From: Sphaerisporangium sp. TRM90804 | Lineage (GTDB): Bacteria > Actinomycetota > Actinomycetes > Streptosporangiales > Streptosporangiaceae | Length of the DNA: 64,000 nt | Reading direction: 5' to 3' | NCBI RefSeq assembly: GCF_029846175.1 | Contig: NZ_JARWAC010000017.1 | Location: forward strand, 124,001-188,000 | Shown here: piece by piece, positions 20,311 through 29,895 of the stretch | Numbering within the stretch: position 1 is the stretch's first letter | Layout: every line of letters starts with the position of its first letter | Translations under genes and position numbers: made by a program | Notes under the pieces: model-generated | Seen by the model: the letters and a program-made list of their open reading frames with translations, nothing else | What the model was told of the DNA's origin: nothing | The model's database searches: none

Positions 20311-23151
20311 ATGAGCACCCCCTCCTTGTCAGGCGCCTTCCGTGATCCCGGCCGTCCCGTGGACGAGCGCGTCGCCGACCTGCTCGGGCGGCTCACGCTC
20401 CGGGAGAAGATCGGCCTCCTGCACCAGTACCAGGCGGCCGTCCCCAGGCTCGGCGTCGGCGCCTTCCGCACCGGGACCGAGGCCCTGCACGGGCTCGCGT
20501 GGCTCGGGCCGGCGACCGTGTTCCCGCAGGCGATCGGCCTGGCCAGCACCTGGGACCCCGACCTGGTGCGCGAGGTGGGCGCGGCGACCGGCGACGAGGT
20601 GGTGGCCTTCCACCACAAGGACCCCGCCGGCGCCGGGCTGAACGTCTGGGCGCCGGTCGTCAACCCGCTGCGCGACCCGCGCTGGGGGCGCAACGAGGAG
20701 GGCTACTCGGAGGACCCCTGGCTGACCGGGGTGATGGGCACCGCCTACGCCCGAGGGCTGCGGGGCGACCATCCCACGCTCAAGACGGCTCCCACGCTCA
20801 AGCACTTCCTCGGGTACAACAACGAGAGCGACCGCTGCTCCACCTCCAGCGGCCTGCCGCCCAGGGTGCTGCACGAGTACGAGCTGAAGGCGTTCCGCGC
20901 GCCCCTCCAGGCGGGCGCGGCGGTGTCGCTGATGCCGTCCTACAACCTGGTCAACGGCCGCCCCGCGCTGCTCAGCCCGCTGATCGGCGACACCCTGCGC
21001 GCCTGGGCGGCGGACGGCCTGTTCGTGGTCAGCGACGCCTACGCCCCCGCCAACCTGGTGACCCTCCAGGCCTACCACGCCGACCTGCCCGAGGCGTACG
21101 CGTCGGCGATCAGGGCGGGGCTCGACAGCTTCACGCAGGACGACAACCAGCCCGCCGCCACGCTCGGCCACATCGCCGAGGCGCTGCGCCGGGGACTGCT
21201 GGCCGAGGCCGACGTCGACACCGCCGCCGGGCGCGCGCTGGCGCTGAGGTTCCGGCTCGGGGAGTTCGACCCCGCCACGCCCTACGACCACCTCACACAG
21301 GAGGTGGTGAACAGCCCGGAGCACCAGGCGCTGGCGCGGCGGGCCGCCACCGAGTCGATCGTCCTGCTCAAGAACGAAGGCCTGCTGCCGCTGGCCGCAC
21401 CGGTCGGCGTCGCGGTGGTCGGGCCGCTCGCGGACACCCTCATGGAGGACTGGTACAGCGGCACCCTGCCCTACGCCGTGACGGCCCGCGCCGGCCTGGC
21501 CGAGCGGTGCGCGGTGGAGTTCTGCGAGGGCGTCGACCGGATCGCCCTGCACACCCCGGGCGGCTACGTCACCGCCGCCGAGCACTTCGCCGGCGCGCCC
21601 CTGACGGTCGGCCAGGCGGCCGGCCCCACCGCCACCTGGTTCGACCTGTTCGACTGGGGCGGCGGTGCGTACGCCCTGCGTGCCGTCGCCAACGGCAGGT
21701 ACGTCACCGCCGGCGACGACGGCGTGCTCGTCAACGACCAGCCCGGGCCCGGCGGCTGGGAGGTGCGGCAGACGTTCCGCCTGGACGAGCGGCCCCGGGG
21801 CGCGCTGGCGCTGCGCCACATCTCCACGGGCCGCCACGTCGAACTGTCCCCGGACGGCGTGCTGCGCCTGGCCGACGACCCGGAGGCCGCCGCCGTGCTC
21901 ACCCTGGAACCGGTGAGCAGCGGAGCCCAGGCCGCCGCCGAGCTGGCCGCGCGGGCCGACGTCGCGATCGTCGTCCTCGGCGACCACCCGCTGGTCAACG
22001 GCAGGGAGACCGAGGACAGGGCCGACCTGTCGCTGCCGGGTGCCCAGGACGCGCTGCTGCGGGCCGTCCACGCGGCCAACCCCGCCACCGTGCTGGTCGT
22101 CAGCAGCGGCTACCCGTTCGCGCTGACCTGGGCGCAGGACAACGTGCCCGCCGTCGTGTGGTCCGCGCACGGCGGCCAGGAGTACGGCCACGCGCTGGCC
22201 GACGTGCTGTTCGGCGACCAGGACCCCGGGGGCCGGCTCACCCAGACGTGGTACCGCTCGGCGCGCGAGCTGCCCGACCTGCTCGACTACGACATCATCG
22301 CCACCGACTCCACCTACCAGTACTACCGGGGCACGCCGCTCTACCCGTTCGGCCACGGCGGCGGCTACACGGACTTCGCCTACTCCGGCCTGCGGCTGTC
22401 GGCCGAGGAGGTGGGGCCGGACGACGTGCTGGAGGTGCGGGTCACCGTCACCAACACCGGCAGGCGGCCGGGGGTGGAGGTCGTCCAGCTCTACACCCGC
22501 CAGCGGCGCTCCCGGGTGAAGCAGCCGCTGCGCCGGCTCCGCGGCTTCGAGCGGATACGGCTGGCCCCCGGCGAGAGCCGCACCGTCATGATGGCCGTCG
22601 ACGTCGCCGAGCTCGCGTTCTGGGACGTCACGCGCGGCCGGTTCGTGGTCGAGGAGGCGTCGCACACGGTGCTGGTGGGCCGCTCCGCACGCGACATCCG
22701 GCTCTGCGCCCGGCTCGCGGTCGCGGGGGAGCGGATCCCGCCCCGCGACCCGTACGCCCGCCCCGTGCGGGCCGCCGACAACGACGAGTACGACGGCGTC
22801 CTGTTGTGCGACGCCGACCGCACGTCCGGCGACGCGGTCCGCGCGACCGAGCCCGGGGCCTGGATCGTCTTCCGCGAGGTCGACTTCGCCGGCGGCGCGG
22901 CGTCCTGCTCGCTGGCCGTCACGAGCACCGAGGGCGGCGTGCTCACGCTGCGCCTCGGCGACCCGCTCGGCGGCGAGGCCGTCGGCGCGGTGTCGGTGGC
23001 GCCGGGCGGCGACAGGTACGCCTTCTCCCAAGCGCGCTGCCCGCTTGCCGGGGCCGCCGGAGTGCACGATCTTTATGTCGTGTTCGAGAGCGAGGGCGTG
23101 ACCGTGCGTGATCTCACCTTCACGGCCGCGGACGCGGAGGGCGCCGGGTGA
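20311..23151 (+). CDS. Cytoplasmic GH3 glycosidase with beta-trefoil-like insertion
   Basis: The protein is 946 aa with no signal peptide; it starts straight into the barrel (DPGRPVDERVADLLGRLTL). It shares the order of the secreted GH3 at 6441-9407: RDPRWGRNEEGYSEDP, nucleophile Asp at about 242 (VVSDAYAPANL), and an alpha/beta sandwich split by a GRYV/GRHV-containing beta-trefoil-like insert at about residues 410-535. A fibronectin-III-like domain and a CBM6-like C-terminus follow. It probably cleaves imported oligosaccharides down to monosaccharides, together with the GH31. The ATG follows AAGGAAG. The stop overlaps the LacI start (GTGA), and three LacI operators precede it, so it forms a self-regulated enzyme-repressor operon. 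Exact linkage specificity is unknown. Confidence 0.87.
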   Translation: MSTPSLSGAFRDPGRPVDERVADLLGRLTLREKIGLLHQYQAAVPRLGVGAFRTGTEALHGLAWLGPATVFPQAIGLASTWDPDLVREVGAATGDEVVAFHHKDPAGAGLNVWAPVVNPLRDPRWGRNEEGYSEDPWLTGVMGTAYARGLRGDHPTLKTAPTLKHFLGYNNESDRCSTSSGLPPRVLHEYELKAFRAPLQAGAAVSLMPSYNLVNGRPALLSPLIGDTLRAWAADGLFVVSDAYAPANLVTLQAYHADLPEAYASAIRAGLDSFTQDDNQPAATLGHIAEALRRGLLAEADVDTAAGRALALRFRLGEFDPATPYDHLTQEVVNSPEHQALARRAATESIVLLKNEGLLPLAAPVGVAVVGPLADTLMEDWYSGTLPYAVTARAGLAERCAVEFCEGVDRIALHTPGGYVTAAEHFAGAPLTVGQAAGPTATWFDLFDWGGGAYALRAVANGRYVTAGDDGVLVNDQPGPGGWEVRQTFRLDERPRGALALRHISTGRHVELSPDGVLRLADDPEAAAVLTLEPVSSGAQAAAELAARADVAIVVLGDHPLVNGRETEDRADLSLPGAQDALLRAVHAANPATVLVVSSGYPFALTWAQDNVPAVVWSAHGGQEYGHALADVLFGDQDPGGRLTQTWYRSARELPDLLDYDIIATDSTYQYYRGTPLYPFGHGGGYTDFAYSGLRLSAEEVGPDDVLEVRVTVTNTGRRPGVEVVQLYTRQRRSRVKQPLRRLRGFERIRLAPGESRTVMMAVDVAELAFWDVTRGRFVVEEASHTVLVGRSARDIRLCARLAVAGERIPPRDPYARPVRAADNDEYDGVLLCDADRTSGDAVRATEPGAWIVFREVDFAGGAASCSLAVTSTEGGVLTLRLGDPLGGEAVGAVSVAPGGDRYAFSQARCPLAGAAGVHDLYVVFESEGVTVRDLTFTAADAEGAG

Positions 23152-24167
23152 GGACGGTCACCATCGCCGACGTCGCCAGGCACGCCGGGGTGGCGGTGAG
23201 CACGGTGTCGTACGTGCTGAGCGGCAAGCGGGCCATCTCCGCCACCACCAGCCAGCGGGTCATGCGCAGCGTGCGCGCCCTCGGCTACCACCCCAACGCG
23301 GGAGCCCGCGCCCTGGCCAGCAAGCGCACCAATGTGATCGCGCTGGTGCTGCCGCTGCGCGCGGGCATGCATCTGCCGGTCCTGATGCAGTTCGCCACCG
23401 CCGTGGTGACCACCGCGCGCCAGTACGACCACGACGTGCTGCTCATGACCGCCGACGAGGGGCCCGACGGGCTCCGGCGCGTCGCCGCCAGCGCGCTGGT
23501 GGACGGGCTCGTGCTCATGGACGTGGAGCTCCACGACCCGCGCGTCCCGCTGCTGCGCGAGCTGGGCCAGCCGAGCGTGCTGATCGGCTTCCCGGCCGAC
23601 GCCTCCGGCCTGACCTGCGTGGACCTCGACTTCGCCCGGGCCGGCGCCCTGTGCGCCGAGCACCTGGCCTCCCTCGGCCACCGCGAGATCGCCCTGCTCG
23701 GCGCCCCGCACGTGGTGTACAAGCGCGGCACCGGCTACGCCGAGCGCACCATGGAGGGGTTCGCCGAGGCCGCGGCCGGGCACGGGCTGACGGCGCACGC
23801 CTCGCCCTGCGACGAGGGGTTCGACCAGGTCTCCGCCACGGTGACCGCCCTGCTGGAACGCCACCCCGGCCTGTCGGGCGTGGTCGTGCACAACGAGGCG
23901 GCGACCGGGCACGCACTGGGCGCGCTGCGCATGCTGGGCAGGCGCGTGCCCGAGGACGTGTCGGTGGTGGCGATCTGCCCCGACGACGTCGCCGAGCGCG
24001 CCAGCCCCCCGCTGACGTCGGTGCAGATCCCCGCCGCCGACGTCGGCCACCGCGCCGTCTGCCTCCTGATGGACAAGCTGGAAGGCGCGACCGTCCCCCA
24101 CTCCACCCTCCTGGAGCCCCGCCTGACCACCCGCCGCAGCACCGCCCCGGCGCCACCCCCCGCCTGA
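23148..24167 (+). CDS. LacI-family transcriptional regulator
   Basis: This 339-aa repressor has an N-terminal helix-turn-helix and hinge (TIADVARHAGVAVSTVSYVLSGKRAISATT in two pieces at residues 4-33, then VRALGYHPN). A periplasmic-binding-like effector domain follows (VIALVLPL, DGLVLMDVELHDPRVPLL, VVVHNEAATGHALGAL). The GTG start overlaps the GH3 stop by four bases, so the pair is cotranscribed and translationally coupled. It should bind the operator cluster at 20197-20281 and be released by an oligosaccharide or sugar. The ligand is not identifiable from the sequence. Confidence 0.92.
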   Translation: MRTVTIADVARHAGVAVSTVSYVLSGKRAISATTSQRVMRSVRALGYHPNAGARALASKRTNVIALVLPLRAGMHLPVLMQFATAVVTTARQYDHDVLLMTADEGPDGLRRVAASALVDGLVLMDVELHDPRVPLLRELGQPSVLIGFPADASGLTCVDLDFARAGALCAEHLASLGHREIALLGAPHVVYKRGTGYAERTMEGFAEAAAGHGLTAHASPCDEGFDQVSATVTALLERHPGLSGVVVHNEAATGHALGALRMLGRRVPEDVSVVAICPDDVAERASPPLTSVQIPAADVGHRAVCLLMDKLEGATVPHSTLLEPRLTTRRSTAPAPPPA

Positions 24168-24265
24168 CCTCCGCCCGGCCGCGAGAGGCGACGCTCGCGC
24201 GACCGCCCCCGACTGAACGCTCCCCGAGCCCGGCCCGCCCATCCGCCGCGCGCCGCCACCCGCCC

Positions 24266-24280
24266 CGGGGCTGAGCCCCG
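24266..24280 (+). terminator. small GC hairpin between lacI-type and ltrA-type genes
   Basis: CGGGGC-TGA-GCCCCG forms a 6-bp stem about 100 bp after the LacI stop. It lies between convergent genes, so it could serve either strand. It is short, and the surrounding bases offer alternative pairings. Confidence 0.3.
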
Positions 24281-24367
24281 CCCGGCCCTCTGGAGAGCGT
24301 TTCCGGGGGCTTACGAGCGTGCCCCGGCGCAACCCGTGGGCGCCCGCCGAAGTGGGTGCTCGGCTGC

Positions 24368-25555
24368 TCAGTGAGCCTTCTGCGGCTCGACCGTGCCGGG
24401 GGTGCGGGACGTCGTGTGCTCGGTGACCATGACGGCGACGAGCAGGGCCGCCAGGGCGGCGAGCTGGGCCAGCGCCGACCACAGCCCGAGCGGGGTCGCC
24501 GCCGCGGCGAGCCCCGCCGCCGCCAGGCGCACCGGGCGCGCGGGCAGCAGCAGGACCCTGCGGTACATCGCGTCGCCCGCGAGGTAGAGCACCACCCCGG
24601 CCGACAGCGCGATGGCCGGGCCCGCGTACAGCGGGTCGATCGGGTGGCCGAGCGCCTTCTTGACCCCGGCGGCGACCGCCACGACGCCGAGCAGCATCGG
24701 CATGTGCGCATAGAAGTACGCGCCGAGGATCATCCGGGTGCGGCGTACGGGCTCCGCGCCCGTCAGGGCGTGCTCGGCCGCCTCCTCGTCGCCCTCGGCG
24801 AAGTAGCTCCACCACAGGCACGCCGCGAGCACCAGGCCCAGCGAGGCGGCGACCAGCAGCCCGGGGCTCACCAGCCCGTGGGCGCCGATGCCGATGGCCA
24901 CCACCGACTCCCCGAGCGCCACGATCACCAGCAGGCCGTGCCGCTCCACGATGTGCCCGGCGTGCAGCGTGAACCCCTTCTGGCCGATGAAGTACGGGCT
25001 GGTCCACACCAGCACGAGCGCCGCCGCCCACAGCAGGTGGGCCGCCGTCCCGGACTGGAACCCGGCGGCGAACAGCAGCGCCGTGGCCCCCAGGTTGAAC
25101 GGCACCACGCGGACGAAGGAGGCGGTCGCCTGGAGGTACAGCCCGGCGTGCACCAGCACGACGATCAGGTAGCCCAGCGCGAACGCCCACCCCCCGCCCT
25201 CGAAGGCCGTGGGGATCGCCAGCGCCATCACCAGGAACCCGCCCATGCCCATGAGCACCAGCACCCGCCGCGCGGGCCGCTCGGGCGGGACGGTGTTGGT
25301 CAGCCACGCGTAGCCGGAGTACATCCACCACATGACGCCGAAGACCAGCAGCGCTCGCAGACCGCCCACGACGGGCGAGGTGGCCGCGTGGCCCGCGGGG
25401 GCGTCCTCGCCGAACCCCGCGACGAGCAGGGCCGTGAGCTGGGTCAGCGTGAAGACGAAGACGAGGTCGAAGAAGAGTTCAAGCGTGGAGACGCGCAGTT
25501 CCCGCCCGGAGGGGATCGGCTCGGCGCGCTCGGAGAACCAGGAGGGCAAACGCAC
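24368..25555 (-). CDS. LtrA-like (low temperature requirement A) membrane protein
   Basis: This 395-aa protein is almost entirely hydrophobic helices, about ten to eleven segments. It has the LtrA opening motif ELRVSTLELFFDLVFVFTLTQ in two parts and VERHGLLVIVALGESVVAIG in the middle. The family is named for cold growth in Listeria; its biochemical role is unknown. I chose the GTG at 25555 because AAGGA lies 7 bases upstream and homologous sequence begins immediately after. The frame is open further upstream only through C-rich spacer. It is convergent with the LacI gene. Confidence 0.85.
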   Translation of the reverse strand: MRLPSWFSERAEPIPSGRELRVSTLELFFDLVFVFTLTQLTALLVAGFGEDAPAGHAATSPVVGGLRALLVFGVMWWMYSGYAWLTNTVPPERPARRVLVLMGMGGFLVMALAIPTAFEGGGWAFALGYLIVVLVHAGLYLQATASFVRVVPFNLGATALLFAAGFQSGTAAHLLWAAALVLVWTSPYFIGQKGFTLHAGHIVERHGLLVIVALGESVVAIGIGAHGLVSPGLLVAASLGLVLAACLWWSYFAEGDEEAAEHALTGAEPVRRTRMILGAYFYAHMPMLLGVVAVAAGVKKALGHPIDPLYAGPAIALSAGVVLYLAGDAMYRRVLLLPARPVRLAAAGLAAAATPLGLWSALAQLAALAALLVAVMVTEHTTSRTPGTVEPQKAH

Positions 25556-25808
25556 CCGCCCATCCTTGCCCCCTTCCCCCCGAAACGGTACGGATTTTCC
25601 CCACCCCGCCCCACCCACCCCCGGCCGCCGGTCTCCGCACCCGCCCCCGCCCTCCGGTACGCCGGCCACCGCCCCGCCTCCGGCACACCCCGCCCACTCG
25701 CCGCCGACCACGCCCTCCGGGGGCCGGTCGCCGCGCTCTGCCTTCCAGTACGGCTGGTCGCCGTACCCGGCTTGCCTCCGGGTACGGCCGCTCACTCGCC
25801 CTACCTCC

Positions 25809-25864
25809 GCCTTGTCTTCCGGTAGGGCTGGTCGCCGTGTCGTGGCCTTGTCTTCCGGTAGGGC
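25809..25864. repeat. 36-bp-period direct repeat in the ltrA-SARP spacer
   Basis: The 20-bp segment GCCTTGTCTTCCGGTAGGGC occurs exactly at 25809-25828 and 25845-25864. Degenerate relatives occur at about 25742 (CTTCCAGTACGGCTGGTCGCC) and 25775-25795. The 519-bp spacer 25556-26074 otherwise holds a C-rich tract and no convincing gene. It lies between divergent genes, so it must contain their promoters, but I could not assign them. Confidence 0.55.
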
Positions 25865-26074
25865 CGGTCGTCCTGTCCCGCCCTGCTATCCGGTGAGGGA
25901 GGTCGCGTACCGCGGCGCTCTTCGCCACGGCTGGGTTCCGTGCCCGGCTCACCTCCGACCAGCCGGTCGTCGCGTCGGCGTGTGCCTTGGGGGTCATGGA
26001 TGAGGGGGGCCGGGGGATGGGGGCCGTGAGGACACGTGCGCGCTGCTCGGGTGGGGATGAGGAAGAATCAGGGC

Positions 26075-29000
26075 GTGTTCTTCGGCATCCTGGGTGCGAC
26101 GGAGGTGTGGCTCGACGGCGGCGAGCCGGTCGCCGTCGGCGGGCCACGGGTGCGGTCGCTGCTCGGCCTGCTCCTGCTGGACGCCGGCCAGGTGGTCGGC
26201 ACGCAGCGGCTGATCGACGGCCTGTACGGCGAGAGACCGCCCGGGGACGCGGCCAACGCCCTGCAGTCGCAGGTCTCACGCCTGCGGCGGGGGCTCGGGC
26301 CCGAGGGCGGCGGCCTGGTGGAGCTGCACACGGCGGGGTACCGCCTCGCGGTCGCGCCCGAGGCGGTCGACGCGCACCGCTTCGGGCGGCTGGCCGGGGA
26401 GGGGCGCGCGGCCCTGGCCGCCGGAGACCGGCCGCGTGCCGTCACGGTGCTGCGCGACGCGCTGCGGCTGTGGCGGGGCCCGGCGCTGGCCGACGTGCCC
26501 CACGCCGCGGCCCGGGCGGCCGGGCTGGAGGAGCTGCGCCTGGCCGTCACCGAGGACCGCCTGGAAGCCGAGCTGGCCCTGGGCGGCCACCGGCAGGCCG
26601 TGGCCGAGCTCACCGAGCTGGTGGCCGCGCACCCCCTGCGTGAACGGCCCCGGGCGCAGCTCATGCGGGCCCTGCACGGCGCGGGGCGCCAGGCTGAGGC
26701 GCTCGCCGTCTTCCACGAGGGCCGCCGCCTGCTGGCCGAGGAGCTGGGCGCCGACCCGTCCCCCGAGCTGACCGCCGTCCACCTGACCCTCCTCCGCGCC
26801 ACCCCACCCTCCGGCCACCCCGCCCCCACACCGAGCCCCGCCCCTGAATCCAGCCCCACGCCCGGCCGGCCACCCGCGCCCGTACCGGGCTCCGCGCCCG
26901 TACCGGGCTCCGCGCCCGCGCCGGGCTCCAGCCCCGCGTCCGGTTGGCCACCCGCGCCCGCATCGGGCTCCGCGCCCGCATCGGGCTCCGCGCCCGCATC
27001 GGGCTCCGCGCCCGCATCGGGATCCGCGTCCGTACCGGGCTCCGCGCCTGGATCCAGCCCCGCGTCCGGTTGGCCACCCGCGCCCGCGCCGGGATCCGCG
27101 CCCGGATCGAGGCCTGCGCTTGGATGGGCGCACGTGCCTGGGCCGCTACCCCCGGACGGGCCGAGCCCTGTGTCTGGGACGGACCCCGCGCTCGGGACGG
27201 ACCCCGCTTCCTGGTGGTCGCCCGGTTCCGGGGCGCCGTCGGTGGGGGAGCCGTTCGCGGGGGGCGAGGCTGGTTCTCCGGGGGCGTGGCGGCGGGTTCC
27301 GGCGCAATTGACGAGCTTCGTGGGGCGTGAGGAGGAGCTTCGGCGGGTCGGTGAGCTGTTGGGTTCGTCGCGGCTGGTGACGCTCACCGGCCCGGGGGGC
27401 GCGGGCAAGACGCGGCTGGCCGTCGAGGCCGCGGAGCGGGAGCCGGGCGAGGTCTGCTTCGTCGACCTCGCCGCCGTCGGCGACGGCGCCGAGGTGCCGC
27501 AGGCGGTGATGGGCGCGCTCGGCCTGCGCGAGAAGGGCGTGTCGGCGCTCGCCCAGGCGCCCCCGCCCGATCCGGCGCCGTCCGGCGTCGCGGCGCGGCT
27601 GGTGGCGGTGCTGTCGGAACGACGGCTGTTGCTGATCCTCGACAACTGCGAGCACGTGGTCGCCGCGACCGCCGTCCTGACCCGACGGCTGCTGGGCGGC
27701 TGCCCCCGGGTGCGGGTGCTCACCACCAGCCGCGAGGCGCTCGGCATCACCGGGGAGGCCCTGTGCCCGGTGCCGCCGCTCGCGCTGCCGTCCGGCGGGG
27801 TCTCGGTGCGAGAGGCCATGGAGTATCCGGTGGTACGGCTGTTCGCCGACCGCGTCGCCGCGGTGTCGCCCGATTTCGCGCTGGGCCCGGGGAACGTCGA
27901 CGCCGTGGTGGACGTCTGCGCCGCCCTCGACGGCCTGCCGCTCGCCATCGAGCTGGCCGCCGCCCGGCTGAGGTCGCTGCCGCTCGCCGAGATCGCCTCC
28001 CGCCTGCGGGGGGTCCGCCCCGGGTTCTCGGGCGCGCCGGCCGGTCCGACCGCCTCCTCGGGCGGTGAGGCGGTTGCGCACGACCGGTTCCGGCTGCTGT
28101 CGCGTGGCGATCGCACCGCCGCGCCGCGGCACCAGACGCTGCGTGCAGTGGTCGAGTGGAGCTGGAACCTGCTGGAGCCGGAGGAGCGGGTGCTGGCGCG
28201 GCGGCTCACCGTGTTCCGCGGCGGCGCCACGCTCGCGGCGGTGGAGCGGGTGTGCGGGTTCCCACCCGAGGAGGTCGCCGAGATCCTGGCCGGGCTGGTC
28301 GACAAATCCCTCGTGGAGGCGTCGTCCGGCCGATACCGGATGCTGGAGACCATCCGGGAGTTCTGCGCCGAGCGACTGCTGGAGGCCGGGGAGCTGGAGG
28401 CGACGCGCGCCGCGCACGCGGGCTACTACTGCGCGCTCGCCCGCGTCGCCGAGCCGCATCTGCGCCGCGAGGAGCAGCTCGACTGGCTGAGCATGCTGTC
28501 GGCCGAGCACGGTGACATCCACGCCGCCCTTCGCTGGGCCCTCGGGGCCGACCACACGGTGGCCATGCGGCTGCTGGCCGACCTGTCGGTCTACTGGTGG
28601 CTGCGGGGCCTGGTCAGCGAGGCGGCGTCCGCTGCCAGGGAGCTGGTGCTCGCGCTGGGCGCCGAGCCGCCCGCCGGCCTGGAGGACGAGTACGTCGCGT
28701 GTGTCGTGCTGGCCGGTGCCGAGCAAGCCCGCGACGAAGGGCTGCGCGCGCCGCGCGAACGCGCGCGGATGATCGTGTCCGCGCTCGGCCGGTCCACCCG
28801 CCAGCCGTTCACCCTGGTGCTGTGGGCGCTGGCCACCGGCCCCGCGGGCGCCGACGGCTACACCTGGGACCACGAGGGCTGGACCGACCCCTGGCTTCAG
28901 GCGCTCGGCCGCCTCGGCGACGGGTACATCGAGCTCTTCTACGGGAACCTGTCGGACGCCGACGAACTGCTTGCCGCCTCCCGCGACCGGTTCCGGCAGG

Positions 29001-29797
29001 TCGGCGATCGCTGGGGCACGATGCAGGCGCTCGACGCGCTGGCCGACGTCGCCGAGCGCCGGGGAGAGCGGGACAGGTCGCTGGTGATGCTGGACGAGGC
29101 GCTGGAGCTGGCCGGGCTGCTGGGGGCGACGCAGGACACGGCGGAGCTGCTGTGCCGGCGCGCCGACGCGCTGGTCCGGGCCGGGCGGCTGGAGGAGGCC
29201 CGGGCGACGTACCGGCGGGGGGACGAGCTCGCGCGTACGAGCGGCGCGCTGGGGGCGCGGGCGGCGGCGTCCCTCGGGCTCGGCGAGCTGGCCCGCCTGC
29301 GCGGCGACCTCGCCGAGGCACGGCGTCACGTCGAGCAGGCGCTGGCCGCGTGCGGATCCGAGTGGGTGAGCGCGACGAGCACGTGGGCGAGGGTGCTCGT
29401 CGCGCTCGGGCGCATCGAGGCGGCGGAGGGCGACGCCGCCGGGGCGGACGCCAGGTTCGAGCAGGCGGTCTCCGTCGCACTGGAGCTTCGCGATCTCTCC
29501 GGTGTGGCCGGCGTGGTCGAGGGCATGGCCGCCGCGGCGATGCTGAACCAGGACGGCGAGCGGGCCGCGCTGCTGCTCGGCGCGTGCACCGTCCTGCGCG
29601 GAGCCCAGCGGCACGACCCCGACATGCTGGCGGTGGCGGCCCGGTCGAGGGAGTTGGTCGGCGCCTCGGCCTTCGCCACGGCCTACGAACGCGGCGCCAC
29701 GCTGACCCGCGAGCAGGCCCTCACCCTCGCGGGCGTGACCCTCGACGCCTCCATCGGCTGGACGTCTGCCGCCCCCGCCGCTCGCCGTCACCGCTGA
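26075..29797 (+). CDS. AfsR-like SARP regulator (BTAD - linker - NB-ARC - TPR)
   Basis: The protein is 1240 aa. It has an N-terminal winged-helix DNA-binding domain (about 1-95: GGPRVRSLLGLLLLDAGQVV) and a bacterial transcriptional activation domain (about 95-245). A 170-residue Pro/Ala/Ser/Gly linker follows. The NTPase domain carries Walker A GPGGAGKT with Lys445 and RLLLILDNCEHV as Walker B. The C-terminal half is TPR-like helical repeats. The family activates transcription, often of secondary-metabolite genes, but no biosynthetic cluster is visible here. I chose the GTG at 26075 (VFFGILGATEV), with AGGAAG 9 bases upstream. An in-frame ATG at 26057 and GTG at 26051 are alternatives. Confidence 0.87.
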   Translation: MFFGILGATEVWLDGGEPVAVGGPRVRSLLGLLLLDAGQVVGTQRLIDGLYGERPPGDAANALQSQVSRLRRGLGPEGGGLVELHTAGYRLAVAPEAVDAHRFGRLAGEGRAALAAGDRPRAVTVLRDALRLWRGPALADVPHAAARAAGLEELRLAVTEDRLEAELALGGHRQAVAELTELVAAHPLRERPRAQLMRALHGAGRQAEALAVFHEGRRLLAEELGADPSPELTAVHLTLLRATPPSGHPAPTPSPAPESSPTPGRPPAPVPGSAPVPGSAPAPGSSPASGWPPAPASGSAPASGSAPASGSAPASGSASVPGSAPGSSPASGWPPAPAPGSAPGSRPALGWAHVPGPLPPDGPSPVSGTDPALGTDPASWWSPGSGAPSVGEPFAGGEAGSPGAWRRVPAQLTSFVGREEELRRVGELLGSSRLVTLTGPGGAGKTRLAVEAAEREPGEVCFVDLAAVGDGAEVPQAVMGALGLREKGVSALAQAPPPDPAPSGVAARLVAVLSERRLLLILDNCEHVVAATAVLTRRLLGGCPRVRVLTTSREALGITGEALCPVPPLALPSGGVSVREAMEYPVVRLFADRVAAVSPDFALGPGNVDAVVDVCAALDGLPLAIELAAARLRSLPLAEIASRLRGVRPGFSGAPAGPTASSGGEAVAHDRFRLLSRGDRTAAPRHQTLRAVVEWSWNLLEPEERVLARRLTVFRGGATLAAVERVCGFPPEEVAEILAGLVDKSLVEASSGRYRMLETIREFCAERLLEAGELEATRAAHAGYYCALARVAEPHLRREEQLDWLSMLSAEHGDIHAALRWALGADHTVAMRLLADLSVYWWLRGLVSEAASAARELVLALGAEPPAGLEDEYVACVVLAGAEQARDEGLRAPRERARMIVSALGRSTRQPFTLVLWALATGPAGADGYTWDHEGWTDPWLQALGRLGDGYIELFYGNLSDADELLAASRDRFRQVGDRWGTMQALDALADVAERRGERDRSLVMLDEALELAGLLGATQDTAELLCRRADALVRAGRLEEARATYRRGDELARTSGALGARAAASLGLGELARLRGDLAEARRHVEQALAACGSEWVSATSTWARVLVALGRIEAAEGDAAGADARFEQAVSVALELRDLSGVAGVVEGMAAAAMLNQDGERAALLLGACTVLRGAQRHDPDMLAVAARSRELVGASAFATAYERGATLTREQALTLAGVTLDASIGWTSAAPAARRHR
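26927..27087 (+). repeat. coding minisatellite in the SARP linker
   Basis: Four tandem 18-bp units (CGCGCCCGCATCGGGCTC, the last with one mismatch) run from 26953 to 27024 and encode PASGSA repeats. A 35-bp exact direct repeat also lies at 26927-26961 and 27053-27087, encoding SSPASGWPPAPA. Similar PGSAPVPGSAPAPGS units extend the array upstream. The repeats keep the reading frame (multiples of 3), so linker length can change without breaking the protein. Confidence 0.8.
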
Positions 29798-29851
29798 GGG
29801 CCGGGTCCCGGGAGCGGGGGGCGTGAACCGGGGGCCTTGTCGCCCTTCATG

Positions 29852-29883
29852 GCGTCCCCCTGGGCCGCGTGCCAGGGGGACGC
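29852..29883. terminator. bidirectional terminator-like hairpin
   Basis: A perfect 12-bp stem (29852-29863 with 29872-29883) with an 8-nt loop lies between the convergent SARP gene (stop 29797) and the reductase gene (stop at 29896). It can serve both. Confidence 0.65.
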
Positions 29884-29895
29884 GCCGGGAGCGGC

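Noticed and set aside
26075-29797. Secondary-metabolite cluster around the SARP regulator
   Set aside because: Neighbours are an LtrA protein, a DHFR-like reductase, DoxX and an MFS exporter; no biosynthetic core enzyme is present.
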